Shown: in pieces, positions 18,799 to 27,719 of the stretch
Layout: each line of letters starts with the position of its first letter
Position numbering within the stretch: position 1 is the stretch's first letter
Source: an uncultured delta proteobacterium
GTDB lineage: Bacteria; Bdellovibrionota_C; UBA2361; OMII01
DNA length: 41,132 nucleotides
Assembly: GCA_903920005.1 (NCBI GenBank)
Contig: CAIXKI010000122.1
Span: 1-41,132 of the forward strand
Direction: 5' to 3'
Made by a program: the position numbers and the translations under genes
The notes under the pieces: generated by a model
The model's input: only the letters and a program-made list of their open reading frames with translations
Told to the model about the DNA's origin: nothing
Database searches by the model: none

Positions 18799-20301
18799 TT
18801 ACCGGAAACAGATGAAGAACATCAAGTTCACGACGAGCGGAAACAAAGCCGCGACAAGAAGCATCGCCTGAGCTATGCCTCCATCGAAGTACCGCGACAG
18901 CAGCGCATTGCCCGCAGGATTCGGCGCGTTAGCCACAATCGTAACTCCCCCCGCCGATACCGCGCCCGCAATCACGAGATACTTTGAATCGTCTGAGAAA
19001 TAAGGAACCAGAGACGCAAGGTAGGTAATCGCCGCGTTGTCATTAAACGCCGATAGCACGATAGAACTTATTAACAACGATGCGTCACCGAGGCGCACCA
19101 GCATCGGCTCGATCCACCAGCTTTGGAACGATCCGTGAATGACGAGACCCGCCAAAAAAAACCCCACAAGAAGTGGCATGCGCAAAGAAACAGCTCGCTG
19201 AAACTGTCGGGTGGCGTCGACAAACGCTAGAAAAAAGAGAAACCCGCCTATAACCAAACGAGAGCTCTGCGCGTTCAGCACGGTCCAGGCGAGAAACGCG
19301 ATATTTCCGATGATCACCGCAACCGGGGCCGCCTTTTCGGATACAGGATTTGCCGCCTCAAAGGGAGAGACTCGCCGGGAGATATTCTTAAACTCACGAC
19401 GAAAGAGATAAAGGTATGCGGTCGTTGAGAAACAAACCGCCCCAAATGCCTTCCATCCAAACGTTGTAAACATAAAATGAGAGTCCCACCCCCATCGGGA
19501 GGCGACCATCACAACCGGAGGAGCCGCGAAGTGCGTCAGCAGCCCTCCCACCGAAATATTCGAAAACAAGAGCCCGACCGTCGCATACGCGAGGCGCAAC
19601 GACGGTTTGTATTTGTAGAAGTGCTGTCCAAGTAAGAGCGCGCAGATCGTCATAGCCGCCGGCTCTGTGATGAAAGAACCCAGAATCGGTCCGACGATGA
19701 GGATCGTGGCCCACCAAGCCGCTGGCGACCCACCCAGGGCGCGAGCACCAGACGCGAGCGTTCGCTCAGCAAGATACAGAATGGGCTGGGTCCCCGCTAT
19801 CGCCATCACCACAACAACGAAGACGGCTTCGGTGAAGTGGATCGACGACTCCAGATACGCTTTAGTTTCACCCCATCCCTTCACAACACTTAGGGCTCCG
19901 ATCAAAGGGATCGCCCACAAACCAAAAACGGCCTCGATCTCTCCAAGGTAATGCAGAACTACCGTCAAAAAATTGAGGGGCGCCTCCCTTCCAGAATCGT
20001 GATCTTGAGTCTCAAGCCACGCCAAATGTTCGCGCTCCTCTCGAGCCTTAGCCCACCGAAGAAAAAGCGGCGCGCAAAATGTATGAAGTACAGCGAGGAA
20101 AAAAAGGGCCGTGGCGAATAGATTAAGCGGCTCCACGGAAGCCCGATGCACCAACACCTCAAAAAGAGTGCCTATATCAGAGTCCCTGTAGGCCGAGAGC
20201 TTGGGGGGAAACGATGACGTCACGGCTTCGGAACCAACCGCTAACGCACGGCGCCCAGCCTCGCAGAACATGGTAACTATAGAGGTCGGCTCAACGGGCA
20301 T
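18799..20301 (-). CDS. Putative Na+/H+ antiporter (PF07399-type)
   Basis: About 500 residues with roughly ten to twelve hydrophobic segments. The strongest marks are near the C-terminus: SAFNDNAAITYLASLVPYFS and ANAPNPAGNALLSRYF, re-entrant-looking blocks with Asp/Asn suited to cation binding, and GSFITEPAAMTICALLLG in the middle. This matches my memory of the putative Na+/H+ antiporter family PF07399, part of the ion transporter superfamily. The frame is open to 20514, but the extra N-terminal 71 residues begin with TTG and are not hydrophobic or family-like, so ATG 20301 was chosen. Neither start has a good ribosome site. Confidence 0.75.
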   Translation of the reverse strand: MPVEPTSIVTMFCEAGRRALAVGSEAVTSSFPPKLSAYRDSDIGTLFEVLVHRASVEPLNLFATALFFLAVLHTFCAPLFLRWAKAREEREHLAWLETQDHDSGREAPLNFLTVVLHYLGEIEAVFGLWAIPLIGALSVVKGWGETKAYLESSIHFTEAVFVVVVMAIAGTQPILYLAERTLASGARALGGSPAAWWATILIVGPILGSFITEPAAMTICALLLGQHFYKYKPSLRLAYATVGLLFSNISVGGLLTHFAAPPVVMVASRWGWDSHFMFTTFGWKAFGAVCFSTTAYLYLFRREFKNISRRVSPFEAANPVSEKAAPVAVIIGNIAFLAWTVLNAQSSRLVIGGFLFFLAFVDATRQFQRAVSLRMPLLVGFFLAGLVIHGSFQSWWIEPMLVRLGDASLLISSIVLSAFNDNAAITYLASLVPYFSDDSKYLVIAGAVSAGGVTIVANAPNPAGNALLSRYFDGGIAQAMLLVAALFPLVVNLMFFICFR

Positions 20302-20603
20302 AGGACGAGGATAAACTGCTGGGATCGCCCTGCATAGGTGTTTGTGCGCGATCGCTCTACGAGAGCCTCCTACCAGGCCTGGCGTGGCCTCGAATACTCC
20401 CCTCACCGCATCCTGCCAATCGCCACAGTAAGGGGGAACGTTTCGCACTATAGGGCAAAAAACATCAAAAAGGCTTCGGAGAACCACACACAACGCTCTC
20501 GCCTCGTTGGGCAAGCTCGCCGTGAGCGTGTTGTTTAAAGCCGCTGCAAGGGCATGGTCCGCAACAACCCCGTTACCACTAACAACATGTATCGGAGGAG
20601 TCG
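20302..20603 (-). other. 302-nt gap between UDP-sugar pyrophosphorylase and antiporter genes
   Basis: Nothing firm is seen here. The antiporter frame extends into it without support. A TATAGT sequence on the minus strand could be a -10 box but has no acceptable -35. I see no convincing terminator after the upstream gene. Confidence 0.4.
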
Positions 20604-22043
20604 CTAGAAGATGTGTTCCCCTGACTCTAGGTTGCGGATATCGGAAGAGATCGCTTTCGCGCGTGCGTCTTCGGTAGATACGGATACGCGGCCAGCAACC
20701 TTAACAAGATGAGAAAAAGTAATATCTCCCTTAACCGAAAGAGTCTCCGCGTCCACCAGAGACGGAATGACCTTCATCCGGGCCTCAAAATCCTTGAGCA
20801 GCCCGTAAAAATTGGAATCGAGGGAGACGAGGGGCAAGGCTGGAATCTTCCGCGCCGGATTCACCGTCATCGTGTAATCATCATTAAGAATATAGGCATC
20901 TGAGCGCACCACGAGGAGATCGTTATTCGATTTAACCGGCGCGAACCGAGTCCGAGGAACCTGAATCGCGATGCTCCCCTCGAAAACTTCTATAGCCGCG
21001 CCCATAGCAGTCTCGATCTGTATTACTTTTCTACTCGTTTTATCTCGAGGATTGACCGTCTTTCGATTACTGATAAGTGGCAGTGGGACAGCCCCATCGT
21101 GGTCACGGGCTACCTGCACCACGGCCTCCAGATCGAGCCAGATGTTGTTCGTATTAAAATGTTTGTACAGATCCACATCTTGGAACTCGGGGATGATCTC
21201 GCCTGCTGGTGTGGTTGGGGCCTGACTGCTCTCACGCAACAAGAGACGCCCGGTAGACTTGCGAATGGCGAGGTGTCCACCCTTTGCGTCAGCTTTAGTT
21301 CTAGCCGCCGTCTCCATAAGGAACGGGGCTCCCGAGATAGCGAAATACCCAAGGATGGCTGGATCAACGGTCGCTCCCAAGTTGTCCGCGTTGGCGACAA
21401 AGAGATATCGCTTCCCTATCGACAAGAGGTGCTCCGCCAATCCAGTCGCCAGTAGTGCCGCATAGATATCGCCGTGCCCCGGAGGATTCCAATTTAAATC
21501 CTCTTGGCCTTCACTCGCCGGAAGAAAGGTGTCCGCATAAATCTTTGGGTGACGGTGCTGTAGGAAGGATGTGGGAAGGTTGAGCGAGTTAAGATCGGAA
21601 TACGACCTCATCGCCTCCCTCACATCAGCATCCGTAGAGAAACTGGTCATGTGAATAAGCGGGATTGAAACGCCTGTTAACTTTCCAAGTTCGCGCAATT
21701 GAAGCGCGAGAATATCGTTAAATGAATACTCACCCTTCACGGTAAGAAGGGACTTCGCCCGCTCAAGGCCCATCGTAGTTCCAAGACCTCCGTTGAGGCG
21801 AACTACTACGAGCTTATCTAAAATCTTCATACCCTCACGAGCTGGCTCACCGAGAGCATGGAGCTTTTCAAGGGTATCAAGCTCCTGGACGGGTGATATC
21901 TCGGTCTCCGTGATGACACCTGTTTGTCCCTCAAGAACACTCTTAAAGAGGCGCTCAAAATTGGTCACAACCGGAGCAGGGAGTCCATCGTCCCTCATTT
22001 TTTGGGATGCTTTAGCCAGACCATTATGACTGTGTACCAACAC
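20604..22043 (-). CDS. Eukaryotic-type UTP:sugar-1-phosphate uridylyltransferase (UDPGP family)
   Basis: A 479-residue enzyme of the UDPGP family (PF01704), which makes UDP-glucose or UDP-sugars from UTP and a sugar-1-phosphate. The nucleotide-binding signature is VVRLNGGLGTTMGLERAKSLL (about residues 76-96). Other family blocks are PLIHMTSFSTDADV, NPPGHGDIYAAL and YLFVANADNLGATVDP, the last binding the uracil and Mg. This is the eukaryote/plant-like class, not bacterial GalU. The GTG start at 22043 has GGGAG upstream. It follows manA by 80 nt, so both likely feed surface-polysaccharide precursors. The exact sugar specificity cannot be read. Confidence 0.85.
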   Translation of the reverse strand: MLVHSHNGLAKASQKMRDDGLPAPVVTNFERLFKSVLEGQTGVITETEISPVQELDTLEKLHALGEPAREGMKILDKLVVVRLNGGLGTTMGLERAKSLLTVKGEYSFNDILALQLRELGKLTGVSIPLIHMTSFSTDADVREAMRSYSDLNSLNLPTSFLQHRHPKIYADTFLPASEGQEDLNWNPPGHGDIYAALLATGLAEHLLSIGKRYLFVANADNLGATVDPAILGYFAISGAPFLMETAARTKADAKGGHLAIRKSTGRLLLRESSQAPTTPAGEIIPEFQDVDLYKHFNTNNIWLDLEAVVQVARDHDGAVPLPLISNRKTVNPRDKTSRKVIQIETAMGAAIEVFEGSIAIQVPRTRFAPVKSNNDLLVVRSDAYILNDDYTMTVNPARKIPALPLVSLDSNFYGLLKDFEARMKVIPSLVDAETLSVKGDITFSHLVKVAGRVSVSTEDARAKAISSDIRNLESGEHIF

Positions 22044-22123
22044 GCGTATCTCCCACGAAAGATTAGCTCAATAGTCCCGTCCGGGGACCGCCCTCATCAT
22101 GCTCAAAAATTATAGTTTTCGCA

Positions 22124-23353
22124 CTACCCAGCATTTGGAATGCCGGCGACACCGGCTCGATACACAGAAGAATTCTGACAAATCACCTCGAAGCTCCCAC
22201 TCTGGATCGGAAGAAGCGCGGCTTCGCCATCCGAGAGTTCGACCAAACGCCCCGTCGCGAGGCTTCGAACCACGCTCTTTTCCCCAAGACTCATGAGCAC
22301 CCGAGCCCCTAGGTCTGTGGATATGCAGTACGACCCGGAGCCTTGCGCGACGTACCCAACTTCAAACTCCTCCGCAGGAGTCGTAAACACCAAGAACCCC
22401 TCCTCGTCCTTAACCGGCACGATAGGCACCGGAGCGATCGAGGAATACGTCACCATCTCAATCAAGGTGGCTACGTCTTTAACCTTAGGAGTCAGCCCAG
22501 CGCGAACCACATTGTCAGAGCACGCCATACATTCAACCAGATCACCATCCAAATATGCATGAGGGAGGTTAGCGGGGATAAAGATTCCCTCCCCTGGTTG
22601 TATCGAAACAAGGTTCATCAGAAAGAGGGCGAGAAGCCCCTCGTCGGAATCCCCGTACTGAAGATGAAGACGCGAAAACACCTCAGCCTCAGGACATCGA
22701 ACCCCGTCACGTTTAATTCGACTCGCTATCGCGGTCACGACCGCCGGAACTCCATCTCGTCCTAACGCAAAAAGCTTGGAGAAGGCCGAACGAAAAAGCT
22801 CCGAGCCTTGATCGAACTCGTCCTCGTGAACTATCGCTCTCAACTCCGGGAAGAGATCGAGCATCTCGCGGAGGCGCTCGCGCGCCTTAAATCCGTAGAG
22901 CAAGGTTACCGGAGTGAGGGGCAATCCGATCTCCGGCTTGTGACAAGGATCCGGATACCTCGAGGGAGCCTGCGCGTGAAGACGCCGTGCCAATTCAAGG
23001 TCCGGATGAGCCTGGATAGAGAGGCCGTGCTCTGGATTAATCGATAGCACTTTCAGCAGGAAGGGAAGTTCATTGTGATACCTCCGCGCTACAGACTCTC
23101 CGAGCACTCTCACAGCATGGTCACGGAGAAAAGAATCAAGCGCCTGAACAGACCCATCTTCAAAAAGAACATGCGCCGGCAGAGACTCATGAGCCCCTAA
23201 CCAGTATTCGGCAAGTCGCGCGGTTTCATCTGTCGATGAGACGATTGAGGAGATTCGAGAGGAGCTACCTACCTTTCCCCATGATGATGTCTTCACTCCT
23301 CCCCTGACTCGGATCGGACCTGAAAAGATATCTACGATTGGCTTTAAATCCAT
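22124..23353 (-). CDS. manA: Mannose-6-phosphate isomerase, class I
   Basis: A 409-residue type I phosphomannose isomerase interconverting fructose-6-P and mannose-6-P. Zinc ligands are seen in SIQAHPD (Gln/His), in HKPEIGLPL (Glu) and in the cupin block IPANLPHAYLDGDLVECMACSDNVVRAGLTPK. The WLGAHE start region is also family-typical. The ATG at 23353 has GAAGG upstream. The neighbours (transglutaminase-like gene before, UDP-sugar pyrophosphorylase after) are on the same strand with 79-80 nt gaps, so a shared transcript is plausible. Confidence 0.93.
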   Translation of the reverse strand: MDLKPIVDIFSGPIRVRGGVKTSSWGKVGSSSRISSIVSSTDETARLAEYWLGAHESLPAHVLFEDGSVQALDSFLRDHAVRVLGESVARRYHNELPFLLKVLSINPEHGLSIQAHPDLELARRLHAQAPSRYPDPCHKPEIGLPLTPVTLLYGFKARERLREMLDLFPELRAIVHEDEFDQGSELFRSAFSKLFALGRDGVPAVVTAIASRIKRDGVRCPEAEVFSRLHLQYGDSDEGLLALFLMNLVSIQPGEGIFIPANLPHAYLDGDLVECMACSDNVVRAGLTPKVKDVATLIEMVTYSSIAPVPIVPVKDEEGFLVFTTPAEEFEVGYVAQGSGSYCISTDLGARVLMSLGEKSVVRSLATGRLVELSDGEAALLPIQSGSFEVICQNSSVYRAGVAGIPNAG

Positions 23354-23432
23354 GACATGAAACCTTCAGAGCGCCTACCCCGCCTGTCGGGTTAGGCTAT
23401 CGAGAAACGCTACCGGGGACAAGGTGATCACA

Positions 23433-25028
23433 TCACCATGTGACGTGCCCCAAAGGGATCCCGAGCCGCTCGATGGTCTGTTGTAGATGAGGAACCTGAT
23501 CGCGAAGCACCGCTAGGATCGTCGCTTCCCGCCGAGGAGAGACCGATCCCTGCTTCTCCTTGATCAAAAGCGCCCCCCCTTGAACCATAACGTGAATGTT
23601 TGGCATCAGTCCCGTCTCTGGGGCGCTCTTATTTGAGATGAAATAAGCGATGAAGCCCAGACTCCTTTCCCGTTCACCACGACCATAATATTCGTCGGTG
23701 CCTCGCTCCCATCTCAGATGAGGCTGACACTGCTCGTCTCGCACACCAGCAAACGCGATCACTCGCCCCTCTTGAATATCAACGCAAGACCAGGGAAGGA
23801 ACCCTGATAAACCTCGCCCCCCAAAGAATCCATCGGCGAATGGCAGTCCGCCGCGACGAACGCTATAAACCGTCAAAATAGATTGCGGACGCCAGAAAGT
23901 CGCCTTGTGGGGACCAACTAAAGGATAGGCACCATCGAACGGACTAGGATCAACAACTACGGGGGTAAAGCGACCATCCTGCTTGAAGAACGCCACGCAT
24001 ACGTTGTGGTACATCCCGTCGACGCGAACCAGATACACCTCGGCAGGGATCCCCCGACTCACAAAAAAGCTCCGCGCACTCGAGGCGGAATCAACGCATT
24101 GGTGACCAAAATCACTCGGAAGATCTGGAGTATCAGCCCACGGCACCAAAACCCGCGCTTGCATACGCGCGCGCAGGTCTCGACTACGCTCCCCCTCTTC
24201 GCCTCCAGCGACCCGATATCCAAATTCAGATTGAATCTTCTCGGGCATCTCAAGAGCCAACATGTGAGCTCCCGAGCTGTAGCCGTATTTTTCCGGTGGA
24301 AAATATCGCGCTCCGAGCGATGAATTAAACTCGTCGCATAGGTGCCGAGCTCTTCCCTCCAGCTCTCCTACGGTACACAGTGGGTTGAAGCGCCCCTGCG
24401 CGGCAGACTGAAGCTTCACGCGAAACTCTGAATCCTCTTGGAATTCTCGACTCTCGTCTCTGGAGAGGCCGGCGAAATCGAACGGCTCTAACAGGTCCTC
24501 CGTAAATGAACTCCTGAGGTGGGTTATCATCGCGAGCAGTCGAGAAACACTCTCAGAACGATCGTGCCCTAAAAGCTCAGTGCGAAGGTGATGCCCATCC
24601 AGGGAAGGCAATGCTCCGACAGCCTGCTCAAGAGTGGCCCACGAGGAGGATCGGCGCAGCGCCGCAACAAGTACATCCCAATCCCGATAGGTGCCCTTTG
24701 TTGAAACATAGAGATCTGAGAGAAAGATAGCCGCCCGATCCTCACTTGTAGCCGCGAGCACATGAACCAACTCAACGATAGACTCTTGATCCGTATGCTC
24801 AAGACAAACTCCCGCTGCCTTAACACAAGCATAGTGAGGCAGCATGAGCAGATCACGAACCGCGACTTGCTCTGAGCCAAAACCTTGGCCGAGTGGAGTC
24901 GAGAACCAGTCTTTTTTTTGCGGAGTAAGCACTATACCACCCAGGGTCATCAAATCTTGGGAGCCAAAACCCCTCATCCAGATACGAAGAAACGCCCCTA
25001 GGGTATCCAAACTATCCGCCCAATGCAC
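23433..25028 (-). CDS. Unknown protein with a transglutaminase-like Cys-His-Asp core
   Basis: A 531-residue protein I cannot assign to a named family. Residues about 300-365 follow the transglutaminase-like (papain-fold) pattern: HQCVDSASSARSFFVSRGIPAEV (Cys 311, at the start of a helix, followed by the usual GIPA turn), YHNVCVAFF (His 341) and FTPVVVDPSPF (Asp 360). The spacing of 30 and 19 residues suits that fold. The first 290 residues are mostly helical and Leu-rich with no signal peptide, so it is probably cytoplasmic. The start is a weak GTG at 25028; a later start is possible. It is divergent from the VirD4-like ATPase gene. Function could be protease, peptidase or transferase. Confidence 0.6.
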   Translation of the reverse strand: MHWADSLDTLGAFLRIWMRGFGSQDLMTLGGIVLTPQKKDWFSTPLGQGFGSEQVAVRDLLMLPHYACVKAAGVCLEHTDQESIVELVHVLAATSEDRAAIFLSDLYVSTKGTYRDWDVLVAALRRSSSWATLEQAVGALPSLDGHHLRTELLGHDRSESVSRLLAMITHLRSSFTEDLLEPFDFAGLSRDESREFQEDSEFRVKLQSAAQGRFNPLCTVGELEGRARHLCDEFNSSLGARYFPPEKYGYSSGAHMLALEMPEKIQSEFGYRVAGGEEGERSRDLRARMQARVLVPWADTPDLPSDFGHQCVDSASSARSFFVSRGIPAEVYLVRVDGMYHNVCVAFFKQDGRFTPVVVDPSPFDGAYPLVGPHKATFWRPQSILTVYSVRRGGLPFADGFFGGRGLSGFLPWSCVDIQEGRVIAFAGVRDEQCQPHLRWERGTDEYYGRGERERSLGFIAYFISNKSAPETGLMPNIHVMVQGGALLIKEKQGSVSPRREATILAVLRDQVPHLQQTIERLGIPLGHVTW

Positions 25029-25157
25029 ACGACCAAGGAACAGAAAAAGCGAGTAACCCCGCTAATACACCCCGCTTCAGCCTTAAACCGACTCTACCCC
25101 TTCAGTAAGGGCAGAAATGCGAGTAGTATAAAGAGGGTTACATTTCAGGACACACCG

Positions 25158-27404
25158 ATGCGCGTTGCACGCTTACATCTCCCACGCAGAAGCTCATCTA
25201 TTGGAGACGCTATTCGCGAGACCAAATGGAGCCTCGTCAACTCCAACTTTTTTTTAAGTCAGCTCAATGATCTGAATGAGCGTGGCAGCGGTCCCTTCTC
25301 ACTTGAGTTCTTCGGTACTCGAACGACCGTTTATGCAAATCTTGCGGCGGAGGAGGAGACTCTCAAGCCGCTCACCTCAGCTATTTTTCAGTGGATGGGA
25401 GATTGCGAGATTAAAGAGGTCGAAGACTATACCCTTAAAACCACCAAAAATACTATCGCCTCCAGCGTCGACATGCGACTGCTTTGGCCAGGCATCTATC
25501 CGCTACAGAACTATAAAGCATTCGGGTGGAACAGTCTTGCTCCCGTACTTACCTCTCTCTCGCGTGTTTCCGAATTCGATAACGTACTGGTGCAAGTCAT
25601 AGTACGGCCTCTTCGCGACACCCCTCTACTGCACTCGAAGCTTGCACTGGCCCGAAGATTCGACCGTTTAGCGCGCCTCTTCCGCACTAGAACATGGCTG
25701 CGCAAAGACATTAGCAACGAAAGCCTAAAGCTGATCAACGAGAAGTGCCTCTCACGGCTCTTCATGATCAACTACCGAGTCACGGCGTTCACAGAGCTCC
25801 CTGAATCCGCCTCCCGCTCCGAGAAGAAAGCCACGCAAGCTCGATTGACGCAAAGCGTGAATAATGTGGCCCACTCAGTGAAGTACCTAAACACCTCTGA
25901 CGAAAACAGATTAGGTACGCGACCGTTACGAACAGGGACAAACGCGATCAAACGGATGCAGGAGCGACGCTTCGACAGCCCTTTTATGGTCTCAGCTATC
26001 GAACTTTCTACATTGTGGCATCCACCATCCCTCGGAGGCCTTCCAAACACGGCGGCAGTCCTCTCGAAGAAGGCTCCTCCCCCTCGCGCCCTTCCAGCGA
26101 CACCCGAAGACCCACAAATTAGCTTCTGCGGAGAGACCAACTACAGAGATCAAACTACCCCTTTCGGATTCCGGCGTTTCGACCGACGACGACACCTCTA
26201 TGTGCTTGGCAAGTCCGGTAACGGCAAATCCTGCCTTCTGCAGCTCCTTGTTAAGAGCGATATCGATAACGGCTTTGGATGCGCCATTCTAGATCCCCAT
26301 GGGGATCTAACGGATGAGATCCTACGAATCATCCCGAAGAACCGGCTCAAGGATGTCGTCATCTTCGACCCAAGTGATGTGAACCATCCGCCAAGCTTCA
26401 ACCCGATGATTCCTATTCGTCCGGAGCTTAAAGTTCGCGTTCTCTTAAGCTTCCTGGATACCTTTAAAAAGGTCTTCGGCAACAGCTGGTCGGACAAGAT
26501 GGACCACGTTCTACGCTACGCGATCAATGCGCTCCTCAACATTCCAGGCGCAAGCGTTGTATCGCTTCGACGACTTCTCTCCGATGACCAGTTTAGAGCG
26601 GAAGTCGTGAAGCGAAGTACAGATGAAGCGGTTCGAAGATTCTGGGAGGTCGAGTTTCCCTCACGTCGACAAGAGTTTGAAGAGGGCCCCATCTCGCAGC
26701 TCCTTAACCGCCTGGACGAGCTGCTTGCGACCGATATGATTCGCAACATACTCGGTCAGCCCACAAACACATTTGACTTCCGTGACTTCATTGATTCACG
26801 AAAGATCGTCCTCTTCAAGATATCGAAAGGCGTCCTAGGGGCCGAGAACGCTTCGCTTCTGGGGTCGCTCATCATATGGAAGCTCTATGAAGCTGCCATG
26901 TCCCGAGCGGACACCGTGGTGGAATCGCGACAGGACTTCTACTTCTACATCGATGAATTTCAGAACTTCGCGACGGCTTCTTTTGGCGAGATCTTAAGCG
27001 AATCGCGAAAGTATCGACTGTGCCTAACCTTCGCGAATCAGTTTTTAGGTCAGCTTCCTAGTCAGGTGAAAGAGACCGTATTCGGAAATATCTCTAACCT
27101 CCTCTGCTTTCGCGTGGGCGCTGAGGACGCAGCCACCATCGCGCAAGAGCTTAAGCCACGGTTCAGTGCCGACGACCTGCTCAACCTTCCGCTTCGAGAG
27201 TTCTACGTCAAGATGAGCATTGATGGTGAAGTGCAGGAGGCTTTCTCTGGCCGAACGCTCGAAGTTCCAGCCCCGAAGGATTCTGAGAACGCGGCGCGTG
27301 AATGCCTAGAGCTTTCTCGCTCTAAGTACGCTCTCCCTCTATCACAAGCTCAGGAACAGCTTGCTCTCTCTGAGATTATGTCTCCTCGCGCGATGGGTTC
27401 GTAA
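25158..27404 (+). CDS. VirD4/TraG-like (HerA-FtsK superfamily) DNA-translocating ATPase, stand-alone
   Basis: About 748 residues. The C-terminal half is a coupling-protein-type ATPase: Walker A GKSGNGKS (near residue 350), the AILDPHGDLTDEIL and VVIFDPSDVNHPPSFNPM blocks, Walker B FYFYIDEFQNFA (near residue 596) and the sensor-like LTFANQFLGQLP. The N-terminal about 340 residues, with a YP-Q-like segment and a VSAIELSTLWHPP block just before the ATPase, resemble the long N-domain of soluble VirD4/TraG-like proteins in various bacteria. No transmembrane helices are evident. ATG 25158 was chosen because AGGA lies 7 nt before it and the 45 extra upstream codons overlap the divergent gene's start. 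No relaxase, T4SS or transposase lies nearby. Confidence 0.75.
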   Translation: MRVARLHLPRRSSSIGDAIRETKWSLVNSNFFLSQLNDLNERGSGPFSLEFFGTRTTVYANLAAEEETLKPLTSAIFQWMGDCEIKEVEDYTLKTTKNTIASSVDMRLLWPGIYPLQNYKAFGWNSLAPVLTSLSRVSEFDNVLVQVIVRPLRDTPLLHSKLALARRFDRLARLFRTRTWLRKDISNESLKLINEKCLSRLFMINYRVTAFTELPESASRSEKKATQARLTQSVNNVAHSVKYLNTSDENRLGTRPLRTGTNAIKRMQERRFDSPFMVSAIELSTLWHPPSLGGLPNTAAVLSKKAPPPRALPATPEDPQISFCGETNYRDQTTPFGFRRFDRRRHLYVLGKSGNGKSCLLQLLVKSDIDNGFGCAILDPHGDLTDEILRIIPKNRLKDVVIFDPSDVNHPPSFNPMIPIRPELKVRVLLSFLDTFKKVFGNSWSDKMDHVLRYAINALLNIPGASVVSLRRLLSDDQFRAEVVKRSTDEAVRRFWEVEFPSRRQEFEEGPISQLLNRLDELLATDMIRNILGQPTNTFDFRDFIDSRKIVLFKISKGVLGAENASLLGSLIIWKLYEAAMSRADTVVESRQDFYFYIDEFQNFATASFGEILSESRKYRLCLTFANQFLGQLPSQVKETVFGNISNLLCFRVGAEDAATIAQELKPRFSADDLLNLPLREFYVKMSIDGEVQEAFSGRTLEVPAPKDSENAARECLELSRSKYALPLSQAQEQLALSEIMSPRAMGS

Positions 27405-27719
27405 GTCCGTTGTCGGGCGCGGCCGATCGCGCCCAATCCTAGGCCTATCGATGTTCTATTAAGCGAGCCATTCGCATCAGCAAGCGCCGGGTAAGGTACT
27501 GGTAAGAGGTAAAACACCCCTCAAATACAAAAAATCGTTTTGCCCCCGAGCTCATATCCCCCGGATAATAGGGGAGCAGGCGCTGCGCCGGACTTTTTGC
27601 CGGAATCATAAGAGTAATTAGAGAATTACTGGACTCAACGGCGACTAGCGGCTGCCTGCCCTCGTCGATGTCGCAATCACTAGCTTTGCGATACGAATCG
27701 AGGGGAAGGAAACACATCG
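27405..27719 (+). other. 315-nt intergenic region with hairpins
   Basis: A perfect 7-bp hairpin GGGCGCG-GCCGAT-CGCGCCC (27415-27434) lies just after the ATPase stop codon but has no T-run. Further on, GGCG-CTG-CGCC (27579-27589) is followed by GGACTTTTT and is the better candidate for a weak plus-strand terminator. A minus-strand frame of 96 codons here overlaps the next gene's start and has no support. Confidence 0.45.

Noticed and set aside
20302-20514. The N-terminal extension of the antiporter frame
   Set aside because: It starts with TTG, lacks a ribosome site and hydrophobic character, and does not look like the family; ATG 20301 is preferred.
25158-27404. A conjugative element or genomic island
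   Set aside because: Only the ATPase is present; no relaxase, T4SS, transposase or flanking repeats, and base composition looks like the surroundings.
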